Shown here: in pieces, positions 1 through 8,492 of the stretch
Position numbering within the stretch: the stretch's first letter is position 1
Layout of the letters: every line of letters starts with the position of its first letter
NCBI RefSeq assembly: GCF_036237275.1
Contig: NZ_CP108352.1
Coordinates: 3,410,001-3,474,000, forward strand
Origin: Streptomyces sp. NBC_01353
GTDB lineage: Bacteria > Actinomycetota > Actinomycetes > Streptomycetales > Streptomycetaceae
DNA length: 64,000 nt
Reading direction: 5' to 3'
Made by a program: the position numbers and the translations under genes
Notes under the pieces: model-generated
What the model saw: only the letters and a program-made list of their open reading frames with translations
Databases searched by the model: none
Told to the model about the DNA's origin: nothing

Positions 1-488
1 GCCGCGCGCCAGCGACCCGCGGCCGGATCCCAGCGCTCGGCGCGCAGGCCCCAGTCGGCGGGACCGCCCTCCTCCCAGGAGGGCTCCATGGCGAGCCCGA
101 TGGCGAGACGCGCGTAGTCGCGACGGGTGTCGTTGCGCAGGGTGACGGCGAACTCCTGAGCGGGACCGCCTCCGCGCACGACGAGTCGGCCGCCCTTGGT
201 GACGGGGGTGACGGTGACCTGGGCCCGTACGGGGCGGGAGGGTGAGGGGGAGGCGCTGGGCGCGACCGAAACGGTGGGCGAGGGCCGGGTCGCGCTGGGC
301 GTGGGACTCGGCTCGGCGACGACGGACGGGGACACGGTCGGAGCGGTGGCCGACGGCGTCACCGTCGCGGTGGCCGTGACGCGCGGCGCCTCCGATGCCT
401 TCCCGCTCGCGCCGCCGCTCTTCTCCCCGCACGCCGTCAACCCGACGACGAGCGCCGCCCCGACCACGACCACGACAGCGCGCCTCAT
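1..488 (-). CDS. Putative lipoprotein, C-terminus beyond window
   Basis: The reverse strand opens with ATG at 488 and reads through to the left edge, so only the N-terminal part (about 162 residues) is visible. It starts with a basic residue pair, a hydrophobic stretch and a lipobox (LTAC, Cys at about residue 20), so it should be exported and lipid-anchored. A Ser/Thr/Pro/Ala-rich linker of about 60 residues follows. A more ordered segment (around TPVTKGGRLVVRG and AVTLRNDTRRDYARL) then looks like a beta-sandwich of the kind that carries surface adhesion or ligand-binding modules. No enzyme motif is visible. The function is unknown; the export call is firm and the domain guess is weak. Confidence 0.75.
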   Translation of the reverse strand, partial: MRRAVVVVVGAALVVGLTACGEKSGGASGKASEAPRVTATATVTPSATAPTVSPSVVAEPSPTPSATRPSPTVSVAPSASPSPSRPVRAQVTVTPVTKGGRLVVRGGGPAQEFAVTLRNDTRRDYARLAIGLAMEPSWEEGGPADWGLRAERWDPAAGRWRA

Positions 489-693
489 GCCCCACCCCTT
501 GTCCGCCCGGCACCGCACCGAAGGCAGCAGATCGTCTCGCGGGACGGCCCCCGGAGTCCAAGGCCCGGCGTACCTCGTTACACACCCGGGACCGGCCGGC
601 TGCCGGACGGCCGGGGGCGCCGCGTCCCCGCGAAGCGGCCGTACACCTCATGGATGGTGCCCGACGGCCCCGCGGTCCTGCGGAGCCCCATCC

Positions 694-1344
694 TCAGTGC
701 CGGCCGGCGCGGGCCCGCCGCAGCCGCAGGCCGACTGCAGCGCCGACGAGCGCGATCCCGACCAGGCCGGCCGTGGTCCACCAGCCCGTACGGTCACCAC
801 CGCCGGTGGCCACGCCCAGGGAGGACGAGGGCGAGGACGGATCGGTCGGACGTGTCGCGGACGAGGAGGGTGCGGCGGAGGACGGCGCCGGCGCGGAGGG
901 GACCGGGGCGGGCACGGACGCGGTGGGGGTGAGGGCGCCGGGCGGCACCGGGTCGACCACCGGAACGGCGATCTCCGCCTCCCCGTGGCCGAGGGAGGGG
1001 AACCCCACGTCGACGGTGACCTTCCAGGTACCCGGAGCGAGGACTTCCGCGGTCATCCAGCCGGCGCGCGTGCCGGGGACGCGGACCAGTCGCCACGGCC
1101 CCATGGAGCGGGTCCGGTCGAGGCTGGTCGCGTTCACCGTGGCAGCGACCGTCTCCTCGACGGCGTCCCCGTCGTTCTCCCAGGTGATCTCGGTCGTGAT
1201 GTGACCGTCTCGCTGCCCGGTCACCGCCACCTTGACGGTATCGCCGTGGGCTCGTGCGGCGGACGGTACGGCCAGGGCCTGGGCGAAGAGCATGAGCAGG
1301 AAACCGAGGCCCGTGAGGGCACGGAAAGCGTGGCGTGTACGCAT
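694..1344 (-). CDS. Secreted protein with C-terminal membrane anchor
   Basis: The protein is 216 residues when started at the ATG at 1344. The longer upstream reading adds an Arg/Pro-rich segment with no export signal and is less likely. Residues 1-34 form a signal peptide ending in an Ala-X-Ala site before HGDTVKV. Residues 35-125 form a beta-rich extracellular domain, loosely like YtkA/CopC-type folds, with conserved-looking Trp residues. A Pro/Ser/Thr/Ala-rich linker follows, then a single C-terminal transmembrane helix (about 185-207) and a basic tail. This is the usual layout of an actinobacterial wall-spanning anchored protein. It lies just downstream of the metalloprotease on the same strand, with a 159-bp gap. 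No catalytic residues are recognisable. Confidence 0.72.
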   Translation of the reverse strand: MRTRHAFRALTGLGFLLMLFAQALAVPSAARAHGDTVKVAVTGQRDGHITTEITWENDGDAVEETVAATVNATSLDRTRSMGPWRLVRVPGTRAGWMTAEVLAPGTWKVTVDVGFPSLGHGEAEIAVPVVDPVPPGALTPTASVPAPVPSAPAPSSAAPSSSATRPTDPSSPSSSLGVATGGGDRTGWWTTAGLVGIALVGAAVGLRLRRARAGRH

Positions 1345-1503
1345 CGTTGCGGTGCTCCTGGTGCGTGAGATGCGGTGGGGACGCGGTGCGGTGAGGACGC
1401 ACCGCGGGGGAACCGATGCGTCGGTGGACGGTCGCGCGCGGTCGCCGTCCACCGACGCCGGATCACGTGACCGGGGCGCGCGGGCCCGGTCCGACGGCCG
1501 AGG

Positions 1504-3579
1504 TCAGGAGACCTTCTGGACCGTCCACGCCTGCGCAGCACGGCCGTCCGTGCGCTGGAGGTCGAGCAGCCAGCTCCCGTAGTACGGGCGGTTGCTCACC
1601 GTCAGGGCGTAGGTGCCGCTCGGGTCGGTCACGGTGATCGCTCCGCCGCGGCTGGACAGCTTCCACTTCTGCGTGGCGATGCCACCGCAGGACTGCTGGG
1701 CGACCCACATGCCCGCGGCGGGGGCGCCTCCCGTCTGCAGGCACTTGCCCGAGACCGCGGAGCGGAGGCGGACGAGCCCGCCGCCGGCGTCGTCGAACAG
1801 CCACTGCTGCTGGGCGTAGCCGTTGGCCCGCGCACCGACGAGCACCGTGCCGTCGGCGGAGCGTCCGCCCCACACCTCGGCAGCCATGCCGGTGCCCGCG
1901 TTGCCGAGGGTGTAGCGGGTGCCGGGGGTGGTCGTGCCGCCGCTCGCGTCGGCCGTACGGAAGGAGGTCGCCCGTCCTGCCCCACTGTCTCGGCCGGACC
2001 GGTCGCGGACCGAGACGGCGACCTTGTACTCGGTGCCGGGCCGGAGGTTGTAGATGCGCAGCGACTGCGACTGGACCCAGGTCAGGTGCTTGCCGTCCAG
2101 CAGAACCTGGTACCAGACGGCGCCGTCGACCTTGGGCCAGCTCACGACGGCGGCCGTGGACTGTATCTGGCCGGCCGTCACCGCTGGTCCGCCGGTCGGT
2201 TTCGTGGGCGTGGGGGTCGGTGTGGGCGTCGGGCTGGGGCCCGGGTCGGGGGTGGTGCCGCCGCCGGAGCGCATCAGGAACTGGTTGTCGGCGGTGTTCC
2301 AGTGTGTGGCCAGGTAGCTGCCGGCCTTGGGGTTGGTGTGGAAGTAGTCGTCGTGATTGCAGTCCAGGATGTTCTCGGCCGCCTGGTTGGAGCACACGTA
2401 CCGCATCGTGGGGTAGTACGGGGTGTCCGAGTAGCACATGACGTCGTACTCGTCCGTGCAGTGTGCGCCGCGACTGGTGTTGGGGGCGCTGTTGTTGACC
2501 GCACCGAGGTTGTGGCCCAGTTCGTGCGCCGCGGTGTGACCGCCCCAGCAACCGGCGTCGGTACGTCCGTAGGAGGGGCCGAAGTTGCTCTGATTGTTCT
2601 GGCCCGGTCGTTCATCACCGGCGAACGTGCCGATGCCGCAGTAGACCTTGGTGTCCGCGAAGATCATGTACTTGCGGTCGCGTCGGTCGAGGCCCTTGCC
2701 GGCAAGCGCCCTGTTGGTCGCGCTGAACTCGGAGAGCGCGGACGACGGGAGCTCGATGTTGAGCACGGTCGGCGTGCAGTCCGCCGCGGTCACGTAGCGG
2801 ATGTGACGTACACCGCCGGTTTCCTTGGCACTGGCCGAGTAGATGAGGTCGGCGTCGGCGGCCCACTTGCGGAACGAGGCGACGTACTCGGCGTACCGGT
2901 CGCGGTCGGGGCCGTGCACGTACACGACCTGCACACGGTTGCCGGTGCTGCCGTCGCCGTCGCACTGGACGGTCTGACCCGCAGGGCCCGCGGCGACGGC
3001 CTGGCTGCCGGACGAGGCCGCCGGCTTCGGGGCCGCGGCGGCCCCGTTCATGGTGCTGCCGGCGTCGGCGGCGGGCGCGTCCTGAGGGCGCCCGCCGCCC
3101 TCCGTGGCGGCCGCGTTCCCGGACGCGGGCTTCGCCGGGTCGACCGCGGGGGCTTTGGTGGTGACGGCGGGAGCCACGTCCGCCTTGATGTCCACACCCT
3201 TGGGCGGGGCGTCGGGCCCGTGGGTGCACAGCCCCGCCTCCGTGCGGTAGGTGCCTATACACCGGTCACCCTTGGCAGCCGCCTTGAGACCGTCGTAGAC
3301 CATGCCACGAGCGGCGTCGTTGACGGGCTTGTCGACGATGGGTTCCGGCTCCTCGTCCCTGGCCGGGGCGGCGGCCGGCGCGAGGGTGTCCGTCGCGGAT
3401 CCGGCCTGTGCGGATGCCTCTGCCCGGGCGGATGTTCCCGCCTGGGCGTCGCCCCCCATTCCGGAGTAGGCGATACCTCCGGCGATCACCGCCGCCGATG
3501 CGACGGCGGCGGTGACGAGTATCAACCCCCTTGGCTTGCGCCGATGTTCACGTCTTCTGCGATGTCTAGTCATGCGCAC
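1504..3579 (-). CDS. Secreted zinc metalloprotease with FN3 and ricin-type domains
   Basis: This 691-residue protein has a twin-basic N-terminus and a hydrophobic segment at about 19-38, consistent with secretion. A low-complexity Ala/Pro region reaches about residue 190. The catalytic domain at about 200-430 has the zinc-binding signature HELGHNLGAVN (His about 352 and 356) and a downstream DVMCYSD segment that fits a Met-turn. Several Cys residues suggest disulfides. A short Pro-Thr linker leads to a fibronectin type III domain (about 463-545), followed by a ricin-type beta-trefoil (about 555-691) with three QxW-like repeats (QQQW, TQKW, AQAW). The likely role is extracellular proteolysis with carbohydrate targeting. 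The third zinc ligand is Asn instead of the usual His or Asp. Met at residue 3 is an equally plausible start. Confidence 0.88.
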   Translation of the reverse strand: MRMTRHRRRREHRRKPRGLILVTAAVASAAVIAGGIAYSGMGGDAQAGTSARAEASAQAGSATDTLAPAAAPARDEEPEPIVDKPVNDAARGMVYDGLKAAAKGDRCIGTYRTEAGLCTHGPDAPPKGVDIKADVAPAVTTKAPAVDPAKPASGNAAATEGGGRPQDAPAADAGSTMNGAAAAPKPAASSGSQAVAAGPAGQTVQCDGDGSTGNRVQVVYVHGPDRDRYAEYVASFRKWAADADLIYSASAKETGGVRHIRYVTAADCTPTVLNIELPSSALSEFSATNRALAGKGLDRRDRKYMIFADTKVYCGIGTFAGDERPGQNNQSNFGPSYGRTDAGCWGGHTAAHELGHNLGAVNNSAPNTSRGAHCTDEYDVMCYSDTPYYPTMRYVCSNQAAENILDCNHDDYFHTNPKAGSYLATHWNTADNQFLMRSGGGTTPDPGPSPTPTPTPTPTKPTGGPAVTAGQIQSTAAVVSWPKVDGAVWYQVLLDGKHLTWVQSQSLRIYNLRPGTEYKVAVSVRDRSGRDSGAGRATSFRTADASGGTTTPGTRYTLGNAGTGMAAEVWGGRSADGTVLVGARANGYAQQQWLFDDAGGGLVRLRSAVSGKCLQTGGAPAAGMWVAQQSCGGIATQKWKLSSRGGAITVTDPSGTYALTVSNRPYYGSWLLDLQRTDGRAAQAWTVQKVS

Positions 3580-3852
3580 CTCAAATCCTTGGTCGGAGGA
3601 GTGGGTGCGCGGAAGCCTGCCAGACGTGCACGGTGGAGAATTCGGGCAAACGGGAATGACCGCCGAGATATCTGACCGTTACCTCGGACATGAGATTTGA
3701 TGAACAGTCAACTGCCATGCAAATCAAGGGAGTTACACGCGTAGGCCTCACTTGGTCCAGGCCTTTTCTGGGATCTCGTTATTGAATCGAGATAGAGAGA
3801 GTGAGCCTATTGACGGCAATTCAGTAAAGGATTCACCTAATTACTACCTCTT

Positions 3853-3884
3853 GAATTCCTCCCGTCACGAACCGTGAGGAATTC
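3853..3884. repeat. Bulged inverted repeat with EcoRI-like arms
   Basis: GAATTCCTC at 3853-3861 pairs with GAGGAATTC at 3876-3884. The inner TCACG and CGTGA also pair around an AAC loop, leaving a small bulge. It lies about 275 bp upstream of the metalloprotease start, in the low-GC stretch. It could be an operator or a weak terminator; no regulator can be assigned. Confidence 0.5.
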
Positions 3885-4333
3885 TTCGCTCCCGCAGAGG
3901 AGCGAGCCGGCCGGATCCGACGCCCGCCACGCAACTGCCCCGGCGTGAGGGGCTCTTCGGCGATCACCGCCGATGACGGGGGCCCGTCGCCGGACTCACG
4001 ACCCGGTCGAGGGGGCTCCGTGGTGACTACAGAACCTCGGTAGCCGGATGCGGCCGCGAGGGTCGGCCCGAGTGCTCCACCGCTCTTCGAGAGCCGGGGC
4101 AGGGATCGGGAGCCGGCCGCGTGGGCCAGGAAGTCCTCCGCCGGCTACCAGGCGCTGAGATGGCCGCGCCCGTGGATTCCTCGTACTACTCCTGCGTGCC
4201 GCCGGGAGACTCCACGGTGACGCCGGCCGCGTCGCGGGCGCTCCCGTGTGTGGGGTGGGAACCCGACCAGCACACCAGCCGTCCCCCACCCCGCATGACG
4301 AGGAGGCTGAACGGGCTCCGCGCGAACGACGAC

Positions 4334-4356
4334 ACCCCCCGCCGGAGGCGGGGGGT
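4334..4356 (-). terminator. Hairpin terminator after the DUF397 gene
   Basis: A perfect 10-bp stem (ACCCCCCGCC with its complement) with a GGA loop ends 18 bp beyond the stop codon of the DUF397 gene. It fits the usual Streptomyces terminator without a T-run. Confidence 0.7.
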
Positions 4357-4373
4357 GGGGCGCCGGCGCGCGG

Positions 4374-4559
4374 TCAGACCGTGTGGGCGCCCGCGAAGGC
4401 GGTGAACGCGGCCCAGGCGGCGGGGGTGGCCGTCAGCTCGCCCTGGGTGTGATCCTTCGTGTCCCGGACGCGGACGATGCTGGGAGCCTCGTGGGCGACC
4501 TCGACGCAGTTGTCGTTGTCACCGCTGTACGTACTCTTCCGCCATATGGACTCAGTCAT
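4374..4559 (-). CDS. DUF397 domain protein (whiJ/abaA-cluster type)
   Basis: This small protein of 61 residues starts at MTESIWRKSTYSG. It shows the DUF397 pattern: W-x-KSTYSG near the N-terminus, NCVEVA in the middle, VRDTKD and a C-terminal AAWAAFTAF. In Streptomyces such proteins are encoded next to an XRE regulator with a DUF5753 sensor region, as here, and the pair modulates development and antibiotic production in the whiJ and abaA families. The start overlaps the end of the XRE reading frame by 8 bp, so translation is probably coupled. An upstream in-frame ATG at 4634 lies inside the XRE gene and is not preferred. Confidence 0.88.
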   Translation of the reverse strand: MTESIWRKSTYSGDNDNCVEVAHEAPSIVRVRDTKDHTQGELTATPAAWAAFTAFAGAHTV

Positions 4560-5359
4560 CGTGCTTCCCCAGTACGTCACGCATGAACTCTTGTGATTCA
4601 TCGACCCCGAGGGCGTCGGCGTGGAGCCGATCATAGATCTTCTGAAATCGGTCGACGTCTGCCAGTTCGACCATGTAGCGGCCGGTGCTGAACCCTTCCG
4701 TATAGGCGGTGCGTTCGCCAGAAGGCAAGGTGAGGAGGCTTGCCGAACCAGGGATGGCAGCGGCCGGTCCGTAGGATCTGAACGTTGATGAACGGCAACG
4801 CAGTGGCTTCGAGCAACCGCTCGATCTGCTCGCGCATGACCCGCTTCGACCCCATGACCTTCGTGAGGGCGGATTCCTCAAGAACGACCCACATCCACGG
4901 TGGTTGAGGTCGGGAGAACACGGTCTGCCGCTCGATGCGTCGCTGCACTGCGCCCTCGATGTCGGTGGCTCCGTCCGGGTCCGCCAACTGCATGATCCCT
5001 TTGGCATAGCCCGGAGTCTGGAGCAGGCTGGGAACCACGAGGGAGAACTCGTAGACGGCCAGCGCCCGAGCCTGGTCACGAAGGAACCCCTGCGCATAGT
5101 CGCGGAAGGCGACCTGGTTGCGGATGACCAGCAGGTTCACCAGCGAACCGCCCAACTCCAGCACCTGGTCGATCTGGCGCCCGAGTGTGAGATCCGGCGG
5201 ATCCCCGTTCTCGATCTCCGAGATCCGCGTGGTGCTGCTGAAGACCTTGGCGGCCAGATCGGCCTGCCGCCACCCGCGACGCTTCCGCGCGTCCCGGACC
5301 ATGTCGGCGATGAAGCTCTCCAGGCTCTCGCTCGGGTCGATCTCGTTCTCGGCCGGCAT
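4552..5359 (-). pseudogene. XRE-family regulator (DUF5753), frameshifted
   Basis: The start is ATG at 5359, preceded by an ACGAGG ribosome site. Residues about 15-75 form an XRE helix-turn-helix (RRGWRQADLAAKV then TRISEIENGD). The DUF5753 region follows (VPSLLQTPGYAKGIM, RRIERQTVF, WMWVVLEESAL, LPFINVQIL). After INVQIL, near 4760-4785, the original frame drifts into unrelated sequence and runs to 4631. The expected continuation (AAIPGSASLLTLPSG, YTEGFSTGRYM, YDRLHADAL) lies in the adjacent frame and ends at 4552, giving the usual tight overlap with the DUF397 gene. A single-base shift therefore splits the gene. It may be a true pseudogene or a sequencing error; programmed frameshifting is less likely. 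Confidence 0.8.
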
Positions 5360-5468
5360 ATGCCTCGTTTCCCGATCCCGTCCGGAAACCCAACTCGTGG
5401 TGAGCGTAGGACTGTCCGCGCCATCGTGGAGCCATCCCGGAGGAGATCCACCAGAAAGAGAGCCCTCC

Positions 5469-5705
5469 ATGAGCACGTCCACGAACGCGCCCCCGATCCG
5501 CCCCGTCTCCGAGCCCGAGGCCGCGCAGGTGTTCCATGACCTCAAGGCCGCCATGGAAGCGGCCGGCCTCCCTACCAACGGCCTCTACCGCGACGTCAGA
5601 CGCGGCACAGGCACGGACATCCACCTGTACGGCCTCGGCGTGGTCACCCTGAGCGGCGCCAAGAAGCTGACAGCCGTCCTGCACGCGGCACGGCGTGAAC
5701 GATGA
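5469..5705 (+). CDS. Small conserved protein of the whiJ-like cluster
   Basis: The protein has 78 residues from the ATG at 5469, with a GAGAGCC-type purine-rich region just upstream. It is divergent from the XRE gene across a 109-bp gap. The C-terminal half (around RGTGTDIHLYGLGVVTLSGAKKL) looks compact and folded, while the N-terminus is Thr/Pro-rich. Similar tiny proteins sit beside XRE/DUF397 pairs in Streptomyces, but no biochemical role is known to me. Its stop overlaps the next start as ATGA (5702-5705), so the two small genes form a coupled operon. Confidence 0.72.
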   Translation: MSTSTNAPPIRPVSEPEAAQVFHDLKAAMEAAGLPTNGLYRDVRRGTGTDIHLYGLGVVTLSGAKKLTAVLHAARRER

Positions 5706-5929
5706 CGTACCGGAGGGGCGACGTGGTGACGGACGCGACCAGGGCTCTGACAGGCGCAGTCCGCGACGTGAACGGAAACGAACTGACGCTGGCCCGGCCC
5801 AGCGGTTACGCGTGGAAAGCGACGGTCGAACACTGCTGGACGGCGAGCCCTGAGGAGCGCGAGAGCATGACCCCGCGCGGGGCCGTACGCATCATCAGTA
5901 CGTCGCCCGCGCGGCCTCTCGCGAAGTAG
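5702..5929 (+). CDS. Small conserved protein, operon partner
   Basis: The 75-residue protein is translationally coupled to the preceding gene through an ATGA overlap. The sequence has a short beta-rich core (RGDVVTDA, GAVRDVNGNELTLARPSG, YAWKATVEHCWTAS) that could be a small SH3-like or KOW-like barrel, but this is only an impression from the alternating hydrophobic pattern. Small proteins of this look accompany XRE/DUF397 regulators. No function can be given. Confidence 0.68.
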   Translation: MTYRRGDVVTDATRALTGAVRDVNGNELTLARPSGYAWKATVEHCWTASPEERESMTPRGAVRIISTSPARPLAK

Positions 5930-6151
5930 CGGCCGGACGACCGCGAGCACTGAGGAGGCGGGCCCCTCGGGGCTCGCCTCCTCGTGCGTCAACCGAACCA
6001 GGATCGGGGCGAGTTGGCTCCAATGCGGGACGCACTCGTTCGGGGCATATTCACTCAACGCGTCCGTACGGCCACATTCCGTGCGGTACGGTCGGCCCAA
6101 TAACTCGGCCCCCGCGACGGCTGCAACCGTCAGCGAGGGCCTGGACCACCA

Positions 6152-7159
6152 GTGGAAGGCACTGATTCCACCGTGATTTACCGGCACTTTAGCGCGCCCC
6201 CGCGCGCCTTCTCCCAGTTCTCCCACGAGCTGATCCGGCATCCGCGCCTCAGCTCCGACGCCGTTCGCCTCCTCACCTGGCAACTCTCCCTCCCCCAGGG
6301 CGCGAGGGAATCCCTGTCACGCACCGCCGAACGTGCCCGGATCGGGTCAACTGCCTTCACCCGCGCCAAGCGACAACTCAAGGACGAGGGCTTCGTCCAC
6401 GAGCGGCGAGTACAGGGGGCCGGTGGCCTCTGGGTCACCCAACAGCTCTTCTCCAGCGCGCCGTTGAGCGCCGGTGAAGCCGCCAAGATCCTCGGCGGGA
6501 TGCCTGTACTGACCAGCACCGAACGGGTGACACCGCAGGTGGCACCGAGTCCCAGGATTCCGGCCGCCGGTGAACCGGAGACCCCGCGCACCGACGGTCA
6601 TCCAAAGAAACACCCGGAGGAAGACACCTCCAACCCTCCGCCCGAGCCCGAGCCTGAATCCGCCGACGACGTCCCCGAGGAAGCCCGAGCTCTCGTCGCC
6701 GCCTTCCCCCTCCTCTCACCCGCCCTGCGCCACATCCCCCCAGGCATGCGGGACGAGTTGACCCACCTCACCGCCCACTGGCTGGCCGCCGGACACACCT
6801 CCGCCGACGTGCACGAGCACGTCCTGCGCGGCCTGCCCGGCGCGAACACACCCGTCCACCGCCCAGGCGGCCTCCTGCGCTACCTGCTCCGCGACGTTCC
6901 ACCCCTCGTTCCCGCGCAGGCCATCCACACCGGCCCCCGCCTCTCCCCACGCCTCACCGGGACACGGGAGTGCGAGGGCGACCACGTCCAACCGATGCTG
7001 TTCCGGCCACTTGGGGACGAAACACACTGCGCCGAGTGCGCCCGGGATGCTCACCCCCGGATGAAGAAGGGTGGGTCGACCACGCCGGCCGCCCCGAACT
7101 CCTCGAACGAATCGTCGGCCAACAGCCGGTACATGATCTCGCTCATGGACGTGTCGTAG
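6152..7159 (+). CDS. Helix-turn-helix domain protein, replication/transfer-like
   Basis: The protein has 335 residues from a GTG at 6152 with a GGA about seven bases upstream. The N-terminal part (about 10-90) resembles a winged helix: SSDAVRLLTWQLSLP, then TAERARIGSTAFTRAKRQLKDEGFVHERRV. A Pro/Glu-rich linker (about 130-175) is followed by an alpha-helical segment with TAHWLAAGHTSADVHEHVLRGLP and a region with CAECARD. Proteins of this design are common in Streptomyces accessory regions and on integrative elements, where they are called helix-turn-helix or replication-associated proteins. Its position next to the whiJ-like genes supports an accessory origin. No plasmid genes surround it. Confidence 0.72.
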   Translation: MEGTDSTVIYRHFSAPPRAFSQFSHELIRHPRLSSDAVRLLTWQLSLPQGARESLSRTAERARIGSTAFTRAKRQLKDEGFVHERRVQGAGGLWVTQQLFSSAPLSAGEAAKILGGMPVLTSTERVTPQVAPSPRIPAAGEPETPRTDGHPKKHPEEDTSNPPPEPEPESADDVPEEARALVAAFPLLSPALRHIPPGMRDELTHLTAHWLAAGHTSADVHEHVLRGLPGANTPVHRPGGLLRYLLRDVPPLVPAQAIHTGPRLSPRLTGTRECEGDHVQPMLFRPLGDETHCAECARDAHPRMKKGGSTTPAAPNSSNESSANSRYMISLMDVS

Positions 7160-7221
7160 CGCCGCCACTCCCCGCCTCCGGGTGGAGCAGAACGAGCCAG
7201 GTCTCGGGCGCCGCCGAGGGA

Positions 7222-8373
7222 TCAGCGAGGCGACGCGTCGGGGCCCTGGTCCTCCGCCGGTGCCGGCGGTGCGTCGCGGAAGCGCCTGCGGTCCCTCGCT
7301 CCCGGAGGGGCGTCCGCGAGGGGAATGACCGTGCCGTCGCGGCCCGCCACGACCGGTTTCGCCGATCGGGCCGCCTTCGCCTGGTACTGGGCCGCGTCCG
7401 CGAGGCGGAAGAGCCGGCGGGCGGACTTCAGGGGGCCGATCGGGTCGCCCGTCGATGCCACGCCGCAGGCGACGCCCTCGCCGAGTTCCAGCTCCCCGGC
7501 CCGTACGCACAGCTCGTCCGCGACCGCCACCACCTCGTCGGACGTCGGGCCCACCGAGAGCAGACAGAACTCGTCGCCACCCAGGCGCGCCGACAGAGCG
7601 CCGGGCAGCATCGCGCCGCACCGGGAGAGCACCGAGCCGAACCGCTCCAGCAGGCGGTCACCGACCGCGTGTCCGTGGGTGTCGTTCACGCGCTTTAGGC
7701 CGTTCAGGTCGCAGACCACCAGGCTCACCACGGAGCCGTCCGTGCGGTAGCGCTCGATCGCCTCGTCGAGCCGGGTGTCGACGGCGCGGCGGTTCGCGAG
7801 GCCGGTCAGCGGGTCGGTGAAGGCCAGCTTCCGTACCTCCTCCAGCCGCTCCGCCTGGGCGATGCCCGCCGCCACGACGGCTGCGAGCACCGCCGCGAAG
7901 TCGGCGTCGTCGCGGTCGAAGACCGGCGCCCCGGCGGGTCGCGCCACGTACAGCTCGCCCCAGGCCCGGCCGTGCAGCACGATCGGCGCGACCACGCAGC
8001 AGCCACGTCCGCGCCTGCGCAGCCCGGTGACGCGGCCGGTCGGGACGCGGTCGCCGGCGGTCTCCACCCAGGCGTCCGGCTCGCCGCCGCCCGCCCACTG
8101 CGCGTGCAGGAATTCGGTGATCTCCGGGAACTGATGGACGGGGTAGGTCTCGGCGTCGGGGAACTCCTCCTCCCCGACGGCCCGCTCCCCGGCGTTCACC
8201 AGCACCTTCAGCCGGCCGCGATCCCGCTCCCAGACGGACAGTGCGGCGAAGTGCCCGCCGAGCGCGTCGCGGGCACCGAGCGCCGCCGCCCGCCAGAACT
8301 CGCGCGGAGTGTGCGCCGCCGCCATCGCCTGCGCCAGCGCCACCACGGCCCGCAGCCGCACGTCCTCTCCCAT
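7222..8373 (-). CDS. GAF-GGDEF protein, probable diguanylate cyclase
   Basis: The 383-residue protein has a GAF-like sensor region (about 15-175) and a GGDEF domain (about 185-325). The active-site loop is intact, reading LGGDEFC at about 264-270. FTDPLTGLANRRA and VCDLNGLKRVNDTHGH fit the metal- and substrate-binding segments. The RxxD inhibition site that usually lies just before GGDEF is not present, so product inhibition is unlikely. A disordered Pro/Arg/Asp-rich tail ends the protein. Cyclic di-GMP controls sporulation through BldD in Streptomyces, so a developmental link is possible. The ATG lies directly after GGAGGA, so the true start might be the GTG four codons downstream. Confidence 0.88.
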   Translation of the reverse strand: MGEDVRLRAVVALAQAMAAAHTPREFWRAAALGARDALGGHFAALSVWERDRGRLKVLVNAGERAVGEEEFPDAETYPVHQFPEITEFLHAQWAGGGEPDAWVETAGDRVPTGRVTGLRRRGRGCCVVAPIVLHGRAWGELYVARPAGAPVFDRDDADFAAVLAAVVAAGIAQAERLEEVRKLAFTDPLTGLANRRAVDTRLDEAIERYRTDGSVVSLVVCDLNGLKRVNDTHGHAVGDRLLERFGSVLSRCGAMLPGALSARLGGDEFCLLSVGPTSDEVVAVADELCVRAGELELGEGVACGVASTGDPIGPLKSARRLFRLADAAQYQAKAARSAKPVVAGRDGTVIPLADAPPGARDRRRFRDAPPAPAEDQGPDASPR

Positions 8374-8492
8374 TCCTCCAGCTTAGGGACGATTGGCCTG
8401 TTTTTACTGGTGAGGCGTCACAGAAAGTTACATTACGAACATTTGCAACATTTCCCACTCGTTCGACGGTTACTCATACGGCTCGCGGCCGA

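Larger units (their letters stand above)
3580..4373. other. Long gene-free region, partly low GC
   Basis: This stretch of nearly 800 bp holds no convincing gene; the open frames crossing it have poor codon bias and no ribosome site. The part at 3660-3890 is much less GC-rich than its surroundings. It probably carries the metalloprotease promoter, and it contains small inverted repeats (3772-3792 and 3853-3884). The right part (3890-4330) returns to high GC with nothing recognisable. Confidence 0.6.

Noticed and set aside
2086-3675. Long plus-strand open frame across the protease gene
   Set aside because: It is the antisense shadow of the metalloprotease; composition is Val/Gly/Arg-rich with no motif or ribosome site.
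3731-3741. TTACACGCGTAG-like sequence in the protease upstream region as a seventh nucleoside operator
   Set aside because: It lacks the CGCGCG centre and the left arm, and lies before an unrelated gene.
4121-4405. Possible small gene in the 3.6-4.4 kb gap
   Set aside because: The frame has poor codon bias, no ribosome site and overlaps the terminator of the DUF397 gene.
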